DNA of 54,185 nucleotides from Candidatus Avelusimicrobium aviculae (GCA_944324655.1 CALUXF010000010.1:1-54185); one strand, 5' to 3'; numbered from the stretch's first letter, positions 41,543 through 50,906 are shown. Numbers and translations: made by a program. Notes: generated from the letters alone by a model not told the origin.

Positions 41543-43837
41543 ATGAATATGGCTAAAAAACGCGTTTCACAGAAACAGTATATCTCTTCCGCACACGCAA
41601 AACCGCAGGGCGGTTTATCCGTTCCCGGCATTTTTATGCGCAAAGCTTTGGCTTGGGGCGCCGGGATACTGGGTATATTTATTACCGTTTCTTTTTTTAC
41701 CGGTACGTATGACACGGCCCAAGCCAAAGACACGCTTCTTTTTGGCGGGGGGAGTGCGCTGGTTTTATGGTGGATTTCGCTTCTGGCGCAGGAAAAACGT
41801 TTTTTTGTTTCCCGGGCTAATTGGCTTTGGTATATTCCTTTTTTGGGATATTACGCGTTTATGCTGGCTTCCGTACTATGGGCGCCGTACCGTACCGAAT
41901 GCTGGGCAGAGTTTAGCCGTTACGTATTGTATTTTGGGTTGACCCTGTTGGCGTTGGCGCAGTTTAGGTCGTTTTCCGTACGGGTACTCAGCCGCTGTAT
42001 TGTATGGGCGGCGTGGATATCCTACGTTTACGGTTTTTTGCAGGTGATAGACCTTTTCGCGCCGGGGGCTGATTTTATGCCTTGGCGCGCTTTTTTTGGG
42101 GACCGTATTTTTTCCACCCAGGCAAACCCCAACTTTTTTGGGGATTTTATTGTTTTTTCCTCTTTTATTGTGCTGGCGGAATTTTTACGCACCCGCCAAA
42201 AGCGTTTATTGGTTTTGTACGCCTTGGGGGTGATTGATTTATTCTTTACGCAAAGCAAGGGGGCCTGGCTGGCGTTTGGCGCGGTGTTTGCCGCGGGGGC
42301 GTTGGGGTATGTGAACTATTTTTCTTCCCGTTTGGCGGCTTACCGCCGGCGGGTGAATATAGCCGCGGCGTGCGTGGCGGCCGGGGCCGTGCTGTTGGCG
42401 GGGGTATATGCGTTAAAGAGGGTGGATTCGGTAGGGTTTCGCGTGCATACTTGGGCTTCCGCCTTTTCCATGGTGCAGGATTCCCCAGTTTTAGGCACCG
42501 GGGTGGGCAGTTTTAAAACCATTTATCCCGCTTACAGAAAACCGCAAATTTTCTTTATAGAAAACGCCCATAATACGCAAACCCAACACGCTGAAAACGA
42601 AACGCTGGAATTGTGGGTTACGGCGGGCTCGGTGGGGTTAATTTTATTTTTGTGGATGATGTTTTTTGTGTTTTTTTCCGCCCATAAGCGATTGCAGTTT
42701 TTGCGCGGGAAAAACCAGCCGGAAAGTTATTGGCTGTGGGGCTACGGCTGCTCTTTGGCGGGTATTTTAATACATAACCAAGTAGACGTAAGCCTGCATT
42801 TCGCTTCTACCGGGGTATTTTTTGCCCTCTTTTTGGGGGTGTTGGCGGGGCTATCTGTCCCGGGGGATTGCGGACAGTTAAACGCTCCTTGCGCGGGGGA
42901 CGGCCCGGCTCCGGTTCTTGCGGGAAAAGCGGGCCCGTTAGCCTGGGGTTTGCGGGTCTTGGTGTGGGCGGCCTTGGCGTGGACGTTTTTTGTGTTGGCG
43001 GGGCAATTTGCCAGCGTGACGGAAGTAATGTCTTCCGCCCGGTTTGGGGACGCTTTTTTAAAAGCCTCCGCTTGGGCGGTGTTTTTAGCCGCCGTACTGG
43101 GCGTGTTTTTTGTTACCGCGCGCGCGGCGGGGCGGTTTTCCAGCCCGTGCGCGCTGGCTGTTCTTTTGTTGGTTCCCGGGGCTTCTTGCTTGGCTTTTAG
43201 GCCGTTCATGGCGGACCATTACTACGGCGTTGCCACCGGTTTTGCCTCCCGCAACCAGCGGGACGGCGCCTTGGATTATTTTCAAAAAGCCATAGAGGCC
43301 AACCCGTTTAATATGGCTTACCGCCAATACCGCGCCACCTTGCTTGCGGGCGGGTTGGATTTTGCCAAAACTTTTAATACCAAGAAAGGGGACTCCTCTT
43401 CCCCCGCGACGGATTACGAGCGTGTTTTGCGGGATTTTGACGCCGTGCGCGCCGCTTCCCCCAACCATGCGCTTTTACACCAGGCGTATGGAGAGTTTTA
43501 TTATTCGGCCGCGCTAAAATATTCGGACATGGCTTCCCGCGCGGCGGACCGTACCCAATATGATAAATATAAAAAACTGGCTTTGGAAAATATGGATAAA
43601 GCCCAGGCCAGTTTTGAATATTCCTTATTGCTGGACCCGGTCAACCAAGCCACTTATATCTTTTTAACCCAAATTGCCATTTTGCAGCGCCGCCCGCAGG
43701 AAGCCCGCGCTTGGATTGCCGCTTACCGGCAGGGTCCGGCTGAAATCAAAGAAGAGGCTTTCTTGCAAAAAATGCGCGCCAACCCGCGTATGGACGCGCT
43801 GGAAAAACAGGTGGACGCGGCCTTTGGCAAAAAATAA
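41543..43837 (+). CDS. O-antigen ligase/Wzy-type membrane protein with TPR-like tail
   Basis: A 764-residue protein with about twelve spans. The Wzy_C/O-antigen ligase core is visible in STQANPNFFGDFIVF, then VLGTGVGSFKTIYPAYR and HAENETLELWVTAGSVGLI. The last 230 residues are soluble and carry TPR-like helices (GALDYFQKAIEANPFNMAYR). The family transfers or polymerises glycans at the outer face of the inner membrane; protein O-glycosylation of pilins is another option, given the neighbours. The ATG at 41543 or 41549 may be the start: TAATAT (41537-41542) lies at -12 to -7 of the latter and no ribosome site is seen. Confidence 0.82.
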   Translation: MNMAKKRVSQKQYISSAHAKPQGGLSVPGIFMRKALAWGAGILGIFITVSFFTGTYDTAQAKDTLLFGGGSALVLWWISLLAQEKRFFVSRANWLWYIPFLGYYAFMLASVLWAPYRTECWAEFSRYVLYFGLTLLALAQFRSFSVRVLSRCIVWAAWISYVYGFLQVIDLFAPGADFMPWRAFFGDRIFSTQANPNFFGDFIVFSSFIVLAEFLRTRQKRLLVLYALGVIDLFFTQSKGAWLAFGAVFAAGALGYVNYFSSRLAAYRRRVNIAAACVAAGAVLLAGVYALKRVDSVGFRVHTWASAFSMVQDSPVLGTGVGSFKTIYPAYRKPQIFFIENAHNTQTQHAENETLELWVTAGSVGLILFLWMMFFVFFSAHKRLQFLRGKNQPESYWLWGYGCSLAGILIHNQVDVSLHFASTGVFFALFLGVLAGLSVPGDCGQLNAPCAGDGPAPVLAGKAGPLAWGLRVLVWAALAWTFFVLAGQFASVTEVMSSARFGDAFLKASAWAVFLAAVLGVFFVTARAAGRFSSPCALAVLLLVPGASCLAFRPFMADHYYGVATGFASRNQRDGALDYFQKAIEANPFNMAYRQYRATLLAGGLDFAKTFNTKKGDSSSPATDYERVLRDFDAVRAASPNHALLHQAYGEFYYSAALKYSDMASRAADRTQYDKYKKLALENMDKAQASFEYSLLLDPVNQATYIFLTQIAILQRRPQEARAWIAAYRQGPAEIKEEAFLQKMRANPRMDALEKQVDAAFGKK

Positions 43838-43861
43838 CTTCCTCGGATAAAACACTAATAA

Positions 43862-43896
43862 AAACAAGCGTTCTTTTTGCAAAGAACGCTTGTTTT
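43862..43896 (+). terminator. Intrinsic terminator
   Basis: AAACAAGCGTTCTTT/AAAGAACGCTTGTTT with a TTGC loop and a T tail. Confidence 0.9.
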
Positions 43897-43999
43897 AGGT
43901 TGGGGTTTTGAAGCGGTTATTTATTTGCTTGTTTAGGGACAGGTAAAAACACGTTTTACTGTTCATTTGGCAACAGCCTCCGGCGCTGCCCAAAAGCCG

Positions 44000-44239
44000 C
44001 TACGGGCGGGGGCTGCATATTAAAAGGGTGTTTCCTCGGAAGTCTGTCACCGCTTTCCAATAACGGCAAGTGTTTGGTTTCCGGGCGTAACGCGGGTGAA
44101 CAGGGCGCGGCGCCGGCCGCCCATACCGGACGGATGAAAAACGAATGGGGTGTTTGCCCGCTTTAAAACCCCCGTGCACGGTAGCCGTACATCCGCACAA
44201 AATAAAACCTGACAGGCAAATAAAAACTATTTTTTTCAT
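44000..44239 (-). CDS. Small lipoprotein, unknown function
   Basis: A 79-residue protein with a lipoprotein signal: MKKIVFICLSGFILCGC, lipobox LCGC (Cys17). It is followed by a short basic, proline-rich mature part. AAGGGGG lies 7 bases before the ATG. No family is recognised. The short length and lack of a domain keep confidence moderate. Confidence 0.6.
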   Translation of the reverse strand: MKKIVFICLSGFILCGCTATVHGGFKAGKHPIRFSSVRYGRPAPRPVHPRYARKPNTCRYWKAVTDFRGNTLLICSPRP

Positions 44240-44369
44240 AACGCCCCCTTTATATTAAAAACCCATATAGCGTGTTTTTATTACATATTTGGAATATAAA
44301 GGAATACGGTGTAGCACAGAGAAATGAGTTTTTGGAAGTACAAATTTTCCGAAACAGGCCAATAAAAAA

Positions 44370-44442
44370 AGCCGAGACGGGGGATCGAACCCCGGACCTA
44401 CCGCTTACGAAGCGGTTGCTCTACCAGCTGAGCTATCTCGGC
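44370..44442 (-). tRNA. tRNA-Thr(CGT)
   Basis: On the minus strand: acceptor GCCGAGA/TCTCGGC, D arm GCTCAGCTGGTAGAGC, anticodon stem ACCGC with loop TTCGTAA (CGT), T arm GGGGTTCGATCCCC. The 3' CCA is not encoded. Confidence 0.95.
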
Positions 44443-44513
44443 ATAACACCTGCAAGTAATTGTGTATAAATATTTTACAAAAAACAAAATAGTTTTGCAC
44501 GTAAAAGCTGTCT

Positions 44514-44580
44514 AGTTCTTTTGGCCCAGTATTTTTTAGGGCTAAAGGCCCTGTTGCTAAAGCGTGAAAAACGCTACCCT
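44514..44580 (+). promoter_or_regulatory. Regulon promoter, leaderless
   Basis: A distal site AGTTCT-TTT-GGCCCA (44514-44528) and a proximal core AGGGCT-AAA-GGCCCT (44538-44552). After 22 bases comes TACCCT (44575-44580), at -12 to -7 of the ATG at 44587. A TATAAT lying only two bases further on is too close to the ATG to be the -10. Confidence 0.68.
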
Positions 44581-44586
44581 ATAATT

Positions 44587-45654
44587 ATGAAAAGACAAAA
44601 CCTATATATCGCTGTGATTTTTGCGGCTGTCTGCCTGTTAGCGGGCCAAGCTGCTTTCGCCCAAAAAAATCTGGGCCGGGCTGTGCGCCGTTTGGCAAAT
44701 TCTAAAGCGGAACAGACAGCCTTGGCGGATATGTTTAAGGCTTCATCCGTTGTTAAGAATTCGTCTAAAAAAGCGGGGAAAAATCTTTCTAAAGCCGCCG
44801 CTTTTGTAGAAGAAAACCCTGAGGTTCTAAACGCCATTAATAAAGCGCTTACCAAATCGCAGGGGGAGTTATTATCCTCCTATAAAGTGGATACCCGTGT
44901 GTTTTTAACGGATAAGTTCCGCGCTCATTTTTCCGCCAGCGAAGGTAATCCGATTGTTTTCTTGAATATCAGCCATGGTTCCTCTTTAGGGGCGATGGAA
45001 TTATTTAATAAGTTGGGAAATGTAATGAACAACCGCCGTATGTATATTCAAACGCAGGAAGGCGGTTTGGTGGTTTTATTTAAAAACTATAGTAAAGAGC
45101 TAAATGCCGATTTGGAAGAGCTGATGAAAGCGTTCGCCTTAAGCGGCAAGTATAATTTTGTGCAGGCGGCAAACTTACGGACAAACATGCTCTATCTATT
45201 TTCTTCCAACGGGAAAAAAGCGATTCATCCCATGACGGAAACGGATTTGGTTGAGTTCTCCCGTGTGTTAGGCAGAGATATGCAGCCGGGCAGAACTTTC
45301 CGCCCGCTTACTCCGGCGGCCAAACTAAAAGCCATTCGTTTTATGCAGCATAATGTGCTGGCAAATGATCCCTCCGCCGCTATGGTGGTGTTGGAAAACC
45401 GTGGTGTTGTAAAGCTGGCGGGCCAATTCCCGGTGCGCCAAGCCGTATTGGTGAAAGTTACCACGCCGTTTGTCACCCAGGATTTAACCAACACCATTTG
45501 GAACCGCGCCAGCGGAGATAACCTGAACTGGGAACAGCAGGTGTTTTTCCAAAACGGAGATTTTGGCGATGACCTCTTGTTACAAACCGCTGTGGACAAC
45601 CTGTTCCAAGCGTTAAAATATAACTACCGCTTAATTGTGCATTCTTCCCGCTAA
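44587..45654 (+). CDS. Secreted protein of unknown function
   Basis: A 355-residue protein with a signal peptide (1-25, ending AFA). A basic helical stretch up to about 85 is followed by a mixed alpha/beta domain (NPIVFLNISHGSSLGAMELF, MYIQTQEGGLVVLFKNYS, AAMVVLENRGVVKLAGQFPV). I do not recognise the family. Like the other regulon members it has a basic, helical linker after the signal. The start at 44587 is fixed by the signal peptide; an in-frame ATG at 44521 lies inside the operator region. Confidence 0.75.
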   Translation: MKRQNLYIAVIFAAVCLLAGQAAFAQKNLGRAVRRLANSKAEQTALADMFKASSVVKNSSKKAGKNLSKAAAFVEENPEVLNAINKALTKSQGELLSSYKVDTRVFLTDKFRAHFSASEGNPIVFLNISHGSSLGAMELFNKLGNVMNNRRMYIQTQEGGLVVLFKNYSKELNADLEELMKAFALSGKYNFVQAANLRTNMLYLFSSNGKKAIHPMTETDLVEFSRVLGRDMQPGRTFRPLTPAAKLKAIRFMQHNVLANDPSAAMVVLENRGVVKLAGQFPVRQAVLVKVTTPFVTQDLTNTIWNRASGDNLNWEQQVFFQNGDFGDDLLLQTAVDNLFQALKYNYRLIVHSSR

Positions 45655-45676
45655 GGTTTGCAGAACGGTTTTACTA

Positions 45677-45708
45677 AAATCCCTCCTGTCTCACGGAGGG
45701 ATTTTTTA
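45677..45708 (+). terminator. Intrinsic terminator
   Basis: AAATCCCTCC/GGAGGGATTT followed by T6. Confidence 0.88.
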
Positions 45709-45874
45709 TTTTGCGGTGTGTATGGTGGGACTTGCTTTATTTATTTGATGATTTTTTTCTTAAATAAAATAATATCCAATCCGTAAAACAGACGGGACAA
45801 AAGGGGACAGCGCAGCGCGATTTTCTTTTCTAACGGCTAGGCGCGTTGGATTAAAACATTAGGAAAATGAAAAT

Positions 45875-45908
45875 AAAAAACGCTTCAGTTTGGTCTGAAG
45901 CGTTTTTT
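45875..45908 (-). terminator. Intrinsic terminator of the RDD gene
   Basis: AAAAAACGCTTCAG/CTGAAGCGTTTTTT, symmetrical, just past the minus-strand stop at 45925. Between 45709 and 45874 no gene is visible. Confidence 0.88.
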
Positions 45909-45924
45909 ATACTGGCGTGGGTTT

Positions 45925-46749
45925 TTAATTAATTTCGCTGCAAATGTTTTTCCCTTCCGGCAAAGCGGCGGTGCAAACCACGGGGGAACCGTCATACGGT
46001 TTAAAAAGCGTATACAGTAAATCCCCCGCCGGGGTGCGCACCGCGGCGGTAATGCCGGCGGGCATAAGCATCATTTCAAAGCCGGGGCATTTCATAATGC
46101 GGGGGGTTAATTTTTGGCATTCGTCAAAATCTCCCTGCCAGACGTTGGGGTCCAGCTGGCCTTCTTTCACGCGCTGCAGCTGCAGCGTTTCCGCGCGGGA
46201 TAAGGCTTCCGTTATGAAAGAGGTTTCCACTTGGTTTGCCATTTGGCGGTATTGGGGCAGGGCGACCGTCATCAGCAGGGCGGATACAAACACCAACGCC
46301 AACAGAATAGACACAATGGTAACTAAAGTAAGGGAATTGTCTTCCGCTTCCACAAAGTCATCGGGGTCAAATTCAGTATTTTTTAGCACCACGGCGCTGT
46401 GGCTGATGCGGTCATGCAAGGTCTGTCTTTTATTATCAAACGCCGCGATAAAAAAACCAAAGTAAAACGTAATATTGGTAACGATTTTAGATAAAATACG
46501 TTCCGTAGCCTGCCAGAAACTTAAGCGGCGGCCCCGGCGGTCCACCACTTTTAAGCCCATGATAATTTTACCCAAGCTGGCTTGCATGGGGGAGCTTTCC
46601 ATTAAAGCATAATACAGCCAAATAATAACCACCGTAGCCACGGAGGCCGTGGTAATGCCGGCGGTTTGGGTAAGCACCCAAAACAGTATGACAAATACCG
46701 CCGCGTCAATTAAAAAAGCAAATAAACGTTTCCAAACGCCTGCATACAT
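45925..46749 (-). CDS. RDD membrane protein fused to a pilin-like domain
   Basis: A 274-residue protein. Residues 1-125 form an RDD domain (WKRLFAFLIDAAVFVILFW, then GRRLSFWQATERILSKI and KRQTLHDRISHSAVV). After an acidic linker (DDFVEAED) a third hydrophobic segment runs into VALPQYRQMANQVETSFITEAL, which closely mirrors the VALPQY...EAL segment of the prepilins at 40968 and 47435. A soluble cysteine-containing domain follows. This looks like a pilin-type helix and head grafted on an RDD domain. I chose the ATG at 46749 with AAGGGGGA over one 60 bases upstream. Confidence 0.72.
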   Translation of the reverse strand: MYAGVWKRLFAFLIDAAVFVILFWVLTQTAGITTASVATVVIIWLYYALMESSPMQASLGKIIMGLKVVDRRGRRLSFWQATERILSKIVTNITFYFGFFIAAFDNKRQTLHDRISHSAVVLKNTEFDPDDFVEAEDNSLTLVTIVSILLALVFVSALLMTVALPQYRQMANQVETSFITEALSRAETLQLQRVKEGQLDPNVWQGDFDECQKLTPRIMKCPGFEMMLMPAGITAAVRTPAGDLLYTLFKPYDGSPVVCTAALPEGKNICSEIN

Positions 46750-46839
46750 AATTAAATCCCCCTTAGAGAGTTTTCTTTTATGGTATAAGAAAAGAAACAT
46801 CTTTTGCAAGTGGAACCGGCAGTTTTTAAGACGGTAATT

Positions 46840-47322
46840 TTATTTGCACAAGGCAACGGCTTGGGCGTTGGCGGCTTTTAACAAATCCTGCGGGTTTAGT
46901 TTAAGCTGCAGCCCGCGCTGCCCGGCGCTTACGTAGATATAATCCCACAAAATGCAGTCTTCATGCACAAAAGTGGGGTAGGCTTTTTTCATACCCAGGG
47001 GGGAACACCCGCCGCGTACGTAACCGGTAAGGGGCATGAGCTCTTTTACATGCACCATGGAACAGGCTTTATCCCCGGCGGCTTTTGCGGCCCGTTTTAA
47101 GTCCAGCTCGGCCGCTCCCGGTATTACGCAGACAAACAGCCCCGTGCGCTCCCCACGAAGCACCAAGGTTTTGTAAACCTGGTCTATGTTTTCATTAAGG
47201 GAGGCCGCCACATGCTGGGCGCTTAGGTCCTCCTTGTCCACGGTGTAGGGGATAAGCTCGTAGGGAATGGATAAATCGTCCAAATGGCGGGCGGCGTTTG
47301 TTTTGTGTATTTTTTCTTTCAT
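46840..47322 (-). CDS. ybaK: YbaK/EbsC Cys-tRNA(Pro) deacylase
   Basis: A 160-residue editing enzyme that hydrolyses mischarged tRNA(Pro). Family marks: TNAARHLDDLSIPYELIPY, QVYKTLVLRG (catalytic-site Lys), GYVRGGCSPLGMKK. Length is typical. TATAAT on the minus strand (47339-47334) lies about 12 bases before the ATG, so the leader is only a few bases and no ribosome site is evident. Confidence 0.9.
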   Translation of the reverse strand: MKEKIHKTNAARHLDDLSIPYELIPYTVDKEDLSAQHVAASLNENIDQVYKTLVLRGERTGLFVCVIPGAAELDLKRAAKAAGDKACSMVHVKELMPLTGYVRGGCSPLGMKKAYPTFVHEDCILWDYIYVSAGQRGLQLKLNPQDLLKAANAQAVALCK

Positions 47323-47390
47323 ATTGTACGTATATTATAGAATTTTTGCCCGTGTGTTTTTAGAAGGTCTTGACTCGTTTTTTTTTTTGA

Positions 47391-47415
47391 TAAATTTTGT
47401 TGAAAACAAAATTTA
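47391..47415 (+). promoter_or_regulatory. Perfect 11-bp palindrome in the pilin leader
   Basis: TAAATTTTGTT (47391-47401), GAA, AACAAAATTTA (47405-47415). It overlaps a possible -10 (TAAATT) after TTGACT (47370-47375; short 15-base spacer) and lies 19 bases before the prepilin-like gene. Operator or mRNA hairpin. Confidence 0.5.
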
Positions 47416-47434
47416 GTTAAAAAAGGGGTTGAGT

Positions 47435-47947
47435 ATGAAAAACGCAAGAGCGGGAAAAATAGGCGGCTTTACGCTGATTGAACTTTTGGTGGTGGTGTTG
47501 ATTATCGGAATATTAGCCTCGGTGGCGCTGCCGCAGTATGAAAAAGCCGTGCGTAGATCCCGCATGGTACATACGCAAATACAGGCTAATAGTATTCGCC
47601 GTGCCGCACAATTATACTTTATGGCTAACGGACAATTCCCTCAGACTGCCAGTGATTTTGATGTAGATATTGGTTTTAGCGAGTATACCCTAAAGAATGG
47701 AAAGCTTGAAGGAAAATTTGGTGAAGACGTTTGGATTGATTTAGCAAGTCCTGCCTGTATTTGGCATATACAAAATTTTGAGGGGAATATTTATTGCCGT
47801 GTTTGTTACGGAAACACGGACGTGCCGGCCTATTGCCATGTATATCATGAAAAAGATATAGACTTATTTGAAAAGGTATTAAACTGGCCTCGGCGTGATG
47901 TGGGGTCCACCACGGAAGCTACGGTTTTTAATATCCCTTTGCAATAA
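47435..47947 (+). CDS. Type IV prepilin-like protein
   Basis: A 170-residue protein with leader MKNARAGKIGG cut before Phe, then FTLIELLVVVLIIGILASV and ALPQYEKAVRRSRMVHTQ. The head domain has several cysteines (ACIWHIQ, YCRVCYGN, YCHVYH) and is encoded by more AT-rich DNA than the conserved N-terminus. AAAAGGGG precedes the ATG. Probably a minor pilin or pseudopilin; no assembly genes lie in the window. Confidence 0.87.
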   Translation: MKNARAGKIGGFTLIELLVVVLIIGILASVALPQYEKAVRRSRMVHTQIQANSIRRAAQLYFMANGQFPQTASDFDVDIGFSEYTLKNGKLEGKFGEDVWIDLASPACIWHIQNFEGNIYCRVCYGNTDVPAYCHVYHEKDIDLFEKVLNWPRRDVGSTTEATVFNIPLQ

Positions 47948-47954
47948 AATCCAA

Positions 47955-50906
47955 TTAATGTTTGGTACTTATAGGTGTTTGTTTCTTTTCTTTTCTCTTG
48001 TTTGATTTGGTCACAGCGGTTTGTGATGTCTCTTCCAATATCTCATGGTTTTTGCAAAAGGTGTCCGCGGCGTCCAGCTCCGGCTTTAAGTATTTGCCGG
48101 TGTAAGACCGCGGGCACGCCGCCACTTCTTTGGGCGTTCCTTCACACACAATTTGGCCTCCCTTGTCGCCCCCTTCGGGGCCCAGATCTATCAGCCAGTC
48201 CGCGGTTTTAATAACGTCCAAATTATGCTCAATAATAAGCACGGTATTGCCTTTATCCGCCAGGCCGTGCAGTACGTGAAGCAGCTTGTCAATATCGGCA
48301 AAGTGCAGGCCGGTGGTGGGTTCGTCCAAAATATACAGCGTTTTGCCGGTGCCCTTGCGGGAAAGTTCGTCCGCCAGTTTTACACGCTGGGCCTCCCCGC
48401 CCGAAAGCGTGGTGGCCGCCTGGCCCAGCTTGATGTATCCAAGCCCCACGTCATTTAACGTCTGTAAAATGCGTTTAATGCGGGGGATAGCGTCAAAAAA
48501 TTCCAGCGCCTGGCTGACGCTCATGTCCAGCACTTCGGCAATGTTTTTGCCTTTAAATTTTACTTGCAGGGTGTCTTCGTTAAAGCGTTTGCCGTCGCAC
48601 TCTTCGCATTTTACATAGATGTCCGGCAAGAACTGCATTTGAATTTTTAAAATGCCGTCCCCTTGGCATTTTTCGCACCGGCCGCCTTTTACGTTAAAGG
48701 AGAAGCGGCCCGGCTTGTAGCCGCGGCGTTTTGCCTCAGGCATTTGGGCAAACAAATCCCGTATATGGGAAAACACGCCCGTGTACGTGGCCGGGTTGCT
48801 GCGCGGCGTTTTGCCAATGGGGCTTTGGTCCACAATAATCACTTTATCAATATTTTCCAAGCCTTTAATGTCTTTGTGTTTGCCGGGGGTGTCTTTGGCG
48901 TTGTAGAACTTCTTTGCCAGGGCGCGGTATAAAATTTGGTGTATCAGCGTACTCTTGCCCGAGCCGGATACGCCCGTCACGCACACAAATTTGCCCAGGG
49001 GGATTTTTACGTCAATATTTTTTAAATTAAATTGCTGGGCTCCCAAAATTTGTATGTTTTTGCCGCTTCCTTTGCGCAGGGTCTTGCGCGGTAAAATCAT
49101 GCGTTGCCCGTTTAAGTAAGAGGCGGTAAGAGAGTTTTGGTCTTTTAAAAACTCCTCCGTGGGTTCAGACGCAACAATTTGCCCGCCGTGCTCTCCCGCC
49201 CCGGGGCCTATTTCCACCACGTAGTCAGAAGCTAAAATGGTGTCTTTGTCGTGTTCTACAATAATGAGGGTATTATCCAAATCCCGCAGGTTTTTAAGGG
49301 TTTCTATCAGGCGGTCGTTATCGCGGGAGTGGAGGCCGATGGTGGGCTCGTCCAGCACGTACAGCACGCCCGTTAAGCCGGAGCCTATTTGCGTGGCCAA
49401 ATGAATGCGCTGGGCCTCTCCGCCGGATAAGGTTTGGCTTTTGCGGTCTAAGGTTAAGTAAGAAAGCCCCACGCTGTTTAAAAAACCCAGGCGGGCTTTA
49501 ATTTCTTTCAGCACGTCTTTGGCGATGGTTTGCTCCTTGGCGGAAAGTTCCAGCCCGTTGATAAACGTAAGCGCGGCCGAGACCTGCATAGATGTTATTT
49601 CACGTATGTTTTTACCGCCTACGTAGACGGATAAAGCTTCCGGCTTAAGGCGCGCTCCTTGGCAGGTGGGGCAGGTGACCTCCCGCATAAAACGCTGGTA
49701 GACTTCCTCTTTTACAAATTCGCTTTCGCTTTCCTGGTAGCGGCGTTTTAAATTGGTGATAACACCTTCAAAATCCTGCTCTCCGCCGGAGATGACGGAT
49801 GTGTAACTGGCGTGCCCTTTGCCGTATAAAAGCAAGTCTTTCTGCGTGCGGGAAAGCTTGTTCCACGGTGTGGACATGGAAATGTGGTTCTGGCGGCAGA
49901 CTTGTTTTAAAATGTCATAATAATACCCGCTCCAGGAGTTTTTCCACCGGTGGGTGCGGGTGGTGACGGGGTTGTCCCACGCGGCGATGGCGCCCTCGTT
50001 AATGGATAAAGAAGCGTCCGGCACTACCAGGTCTTCATCCACCTCTATTTTAAGGCCCAGGCCGTTGCAGTCCGGGCAGGCCCCATACGGAGAATTGAAA
50101 GAAAAAAGCCGCGGTTCCAGTTCGCTAAACCCAATGCCGCAGTGGGCGCAGGCGTTGTTTTCGCTGTATGTAAACTCGCGCGGGGAGGCGCCTTCGGTTT
50201 CCAGCACGCGCACCAGGCCTTTGGAATATTTGAGGGCGTTTTCCAAACTTTCGGTTAAGCGTTCTTTTTCAAACTCTTCCACAAAAATTTCATCGGCCAC
50301 CAGCTCAATGGTGTGTTTTTTGTAACGCTCCAACACGGGGGGCTGGGCCACTTCGGTAATAATGCCGTCCACCCGCGCTTTTACGTAGCCCTCTTTTTTC
50401 AGTTTGGCAAAAAGCTCCTCATACGTTCCCGCGCGGCCCTGCACCAGGGGGGACAAGATATAAACGGTGCTTTCATTGAATTTTTTTAAAATATCCTGGG
50501 CGATGCCCTGCACGCTCCACGTTTCCACCGGGCGGCCGCACTGCGGGCAGTGGCGTTTGCCTATGCGCGCGAAAAGCAGGCGCAGGTAATCGTAAATTTC
50601 CGTCACCGTGGCCACGGTGGAACGCGGGTTTTTGGAGGGGTTTCTTTGCTCGATGGAAATGGCGGGGGAAAGGCCTTCAATGTGTTCCACGTCCGGCTTT
50701 TCCATCAGTTCCAAAAACTGCCGCGCGTAGGCGGACATGCTTTCCACATAGCGCCGTTGGCCTTCGGCGTAAATCGTGTCAAACGCCAAGGAGCTCTTGC
50801 CCGAGCCGGAAAGCCCGGTTACCACCGTCATTTTGTCTTTAGGGATTTCCACCGTGATATTTTTTAAATTGTGGCCCTTAGCGCCGATGACTTTAATGCT
50901 TTTCAT
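47955..50906 (-). CDS. uvrA: Excinuclease ABC subunit A
   Basis: A 983-residue DNA-damage recognition ATPase of nucleotide excision repair. It has two ABC modules: Walker [10 protein letters not shown] (about 31-39) and GVSGSGKST, with signature LSGGEAQRI and LSGGEAQRV. The zinc modules are CAHCGIGF...CPDC and CEKCQGDG...CEEC. A lysine-rich tail ends the protein. Everything expected is present and the length is normal. Confidence 0.97.
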   Translation of the reverse strand: MKSIKVIGAKGHNLKNITVEIPKDKMTVVTGLSGSGKSSLAFDTIYAEGQRRYVESMSAYARQFLELMEKPDVEHIEGLSPAISIEQRNPSKNPRSTVATVTEIYDYLRLLFARIGKRHCPQCGRPVETWSVQGIAQDILKKFNESTVYILSPLVQGRAGTYEELFAKLKKEGYVKARVDGIITEVAQPPVLERYKKHTIELVADEIFVEEFEKERLTESLENALKYSKGLVRVLETEGASPREFTYSENNACAHCGIGFSELEPRLFSFNSPYGACPDCNGLGLKIEVDEDLVVPDASLSINEGAIAAWDNPVTTRTHRWKNSWSGYYYDILKQVCRQNHISMSTPWNKLSRTQKDLLLYGKGHASYTSVISGGEQDFEGVITNLKRRYQESESEFVKEEVYQRFMREVTCPTCQGARLKPEALSVYVGGKNIREITSMQVSAALTFINGLELSAKEQTIAKDVLKEIKARLGFLNSVGLSYLTLDRKSQTLSGGEAQRIHLATQIGSGLTGVLYVLDEPTIGLHSRDNDRLIETLKNLRDLDNTLIIVEHDKDTILASDYVVEIGPGAGEHGGQIVASEPTEEFLKDQNSLTASYLNGQRMILPRKTLRKGSGKNIQILGAQQFNLKNIDVKIPLGKFVCVTGVSGSGKSTLIHQILYRALAKKFYNAKDTPGKHKDIKGLENIDKVIIVDQSPIGKTPRSNPATYTGVFSHIRDLFAQMPEAKRRGYKPGRFSFNVKGGRCEKCQGDGILKIQMQFLPDIYVKCEECDGKRFNEDTLQVKFKGKNIAEVLDMSVSQALEFFDAIPRIKRILQTLNDVGLGYIKLGQAATTLSGGEAQRVKLADELSRKGTGKTLYILDEPTTGLHFADIDKLLHVLHGLADKGNTVLIIEHNLDVIKTADWLIDLGPEGGDKGGQIVCEGTPKEVAACPRSYTGKYLKPELDAADTFCKNHEILEETSQTAVTKSNKRKEKKQTPISTKH

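Noticed and set aside
44581-44586. TATAAT ending two bases before the ATG of the secreted protein at 44587 as the -10
   Set aside because: It would start transcription inside the gene. TACCCT at -12 to -7 fits the geometry shared with the other promoters.
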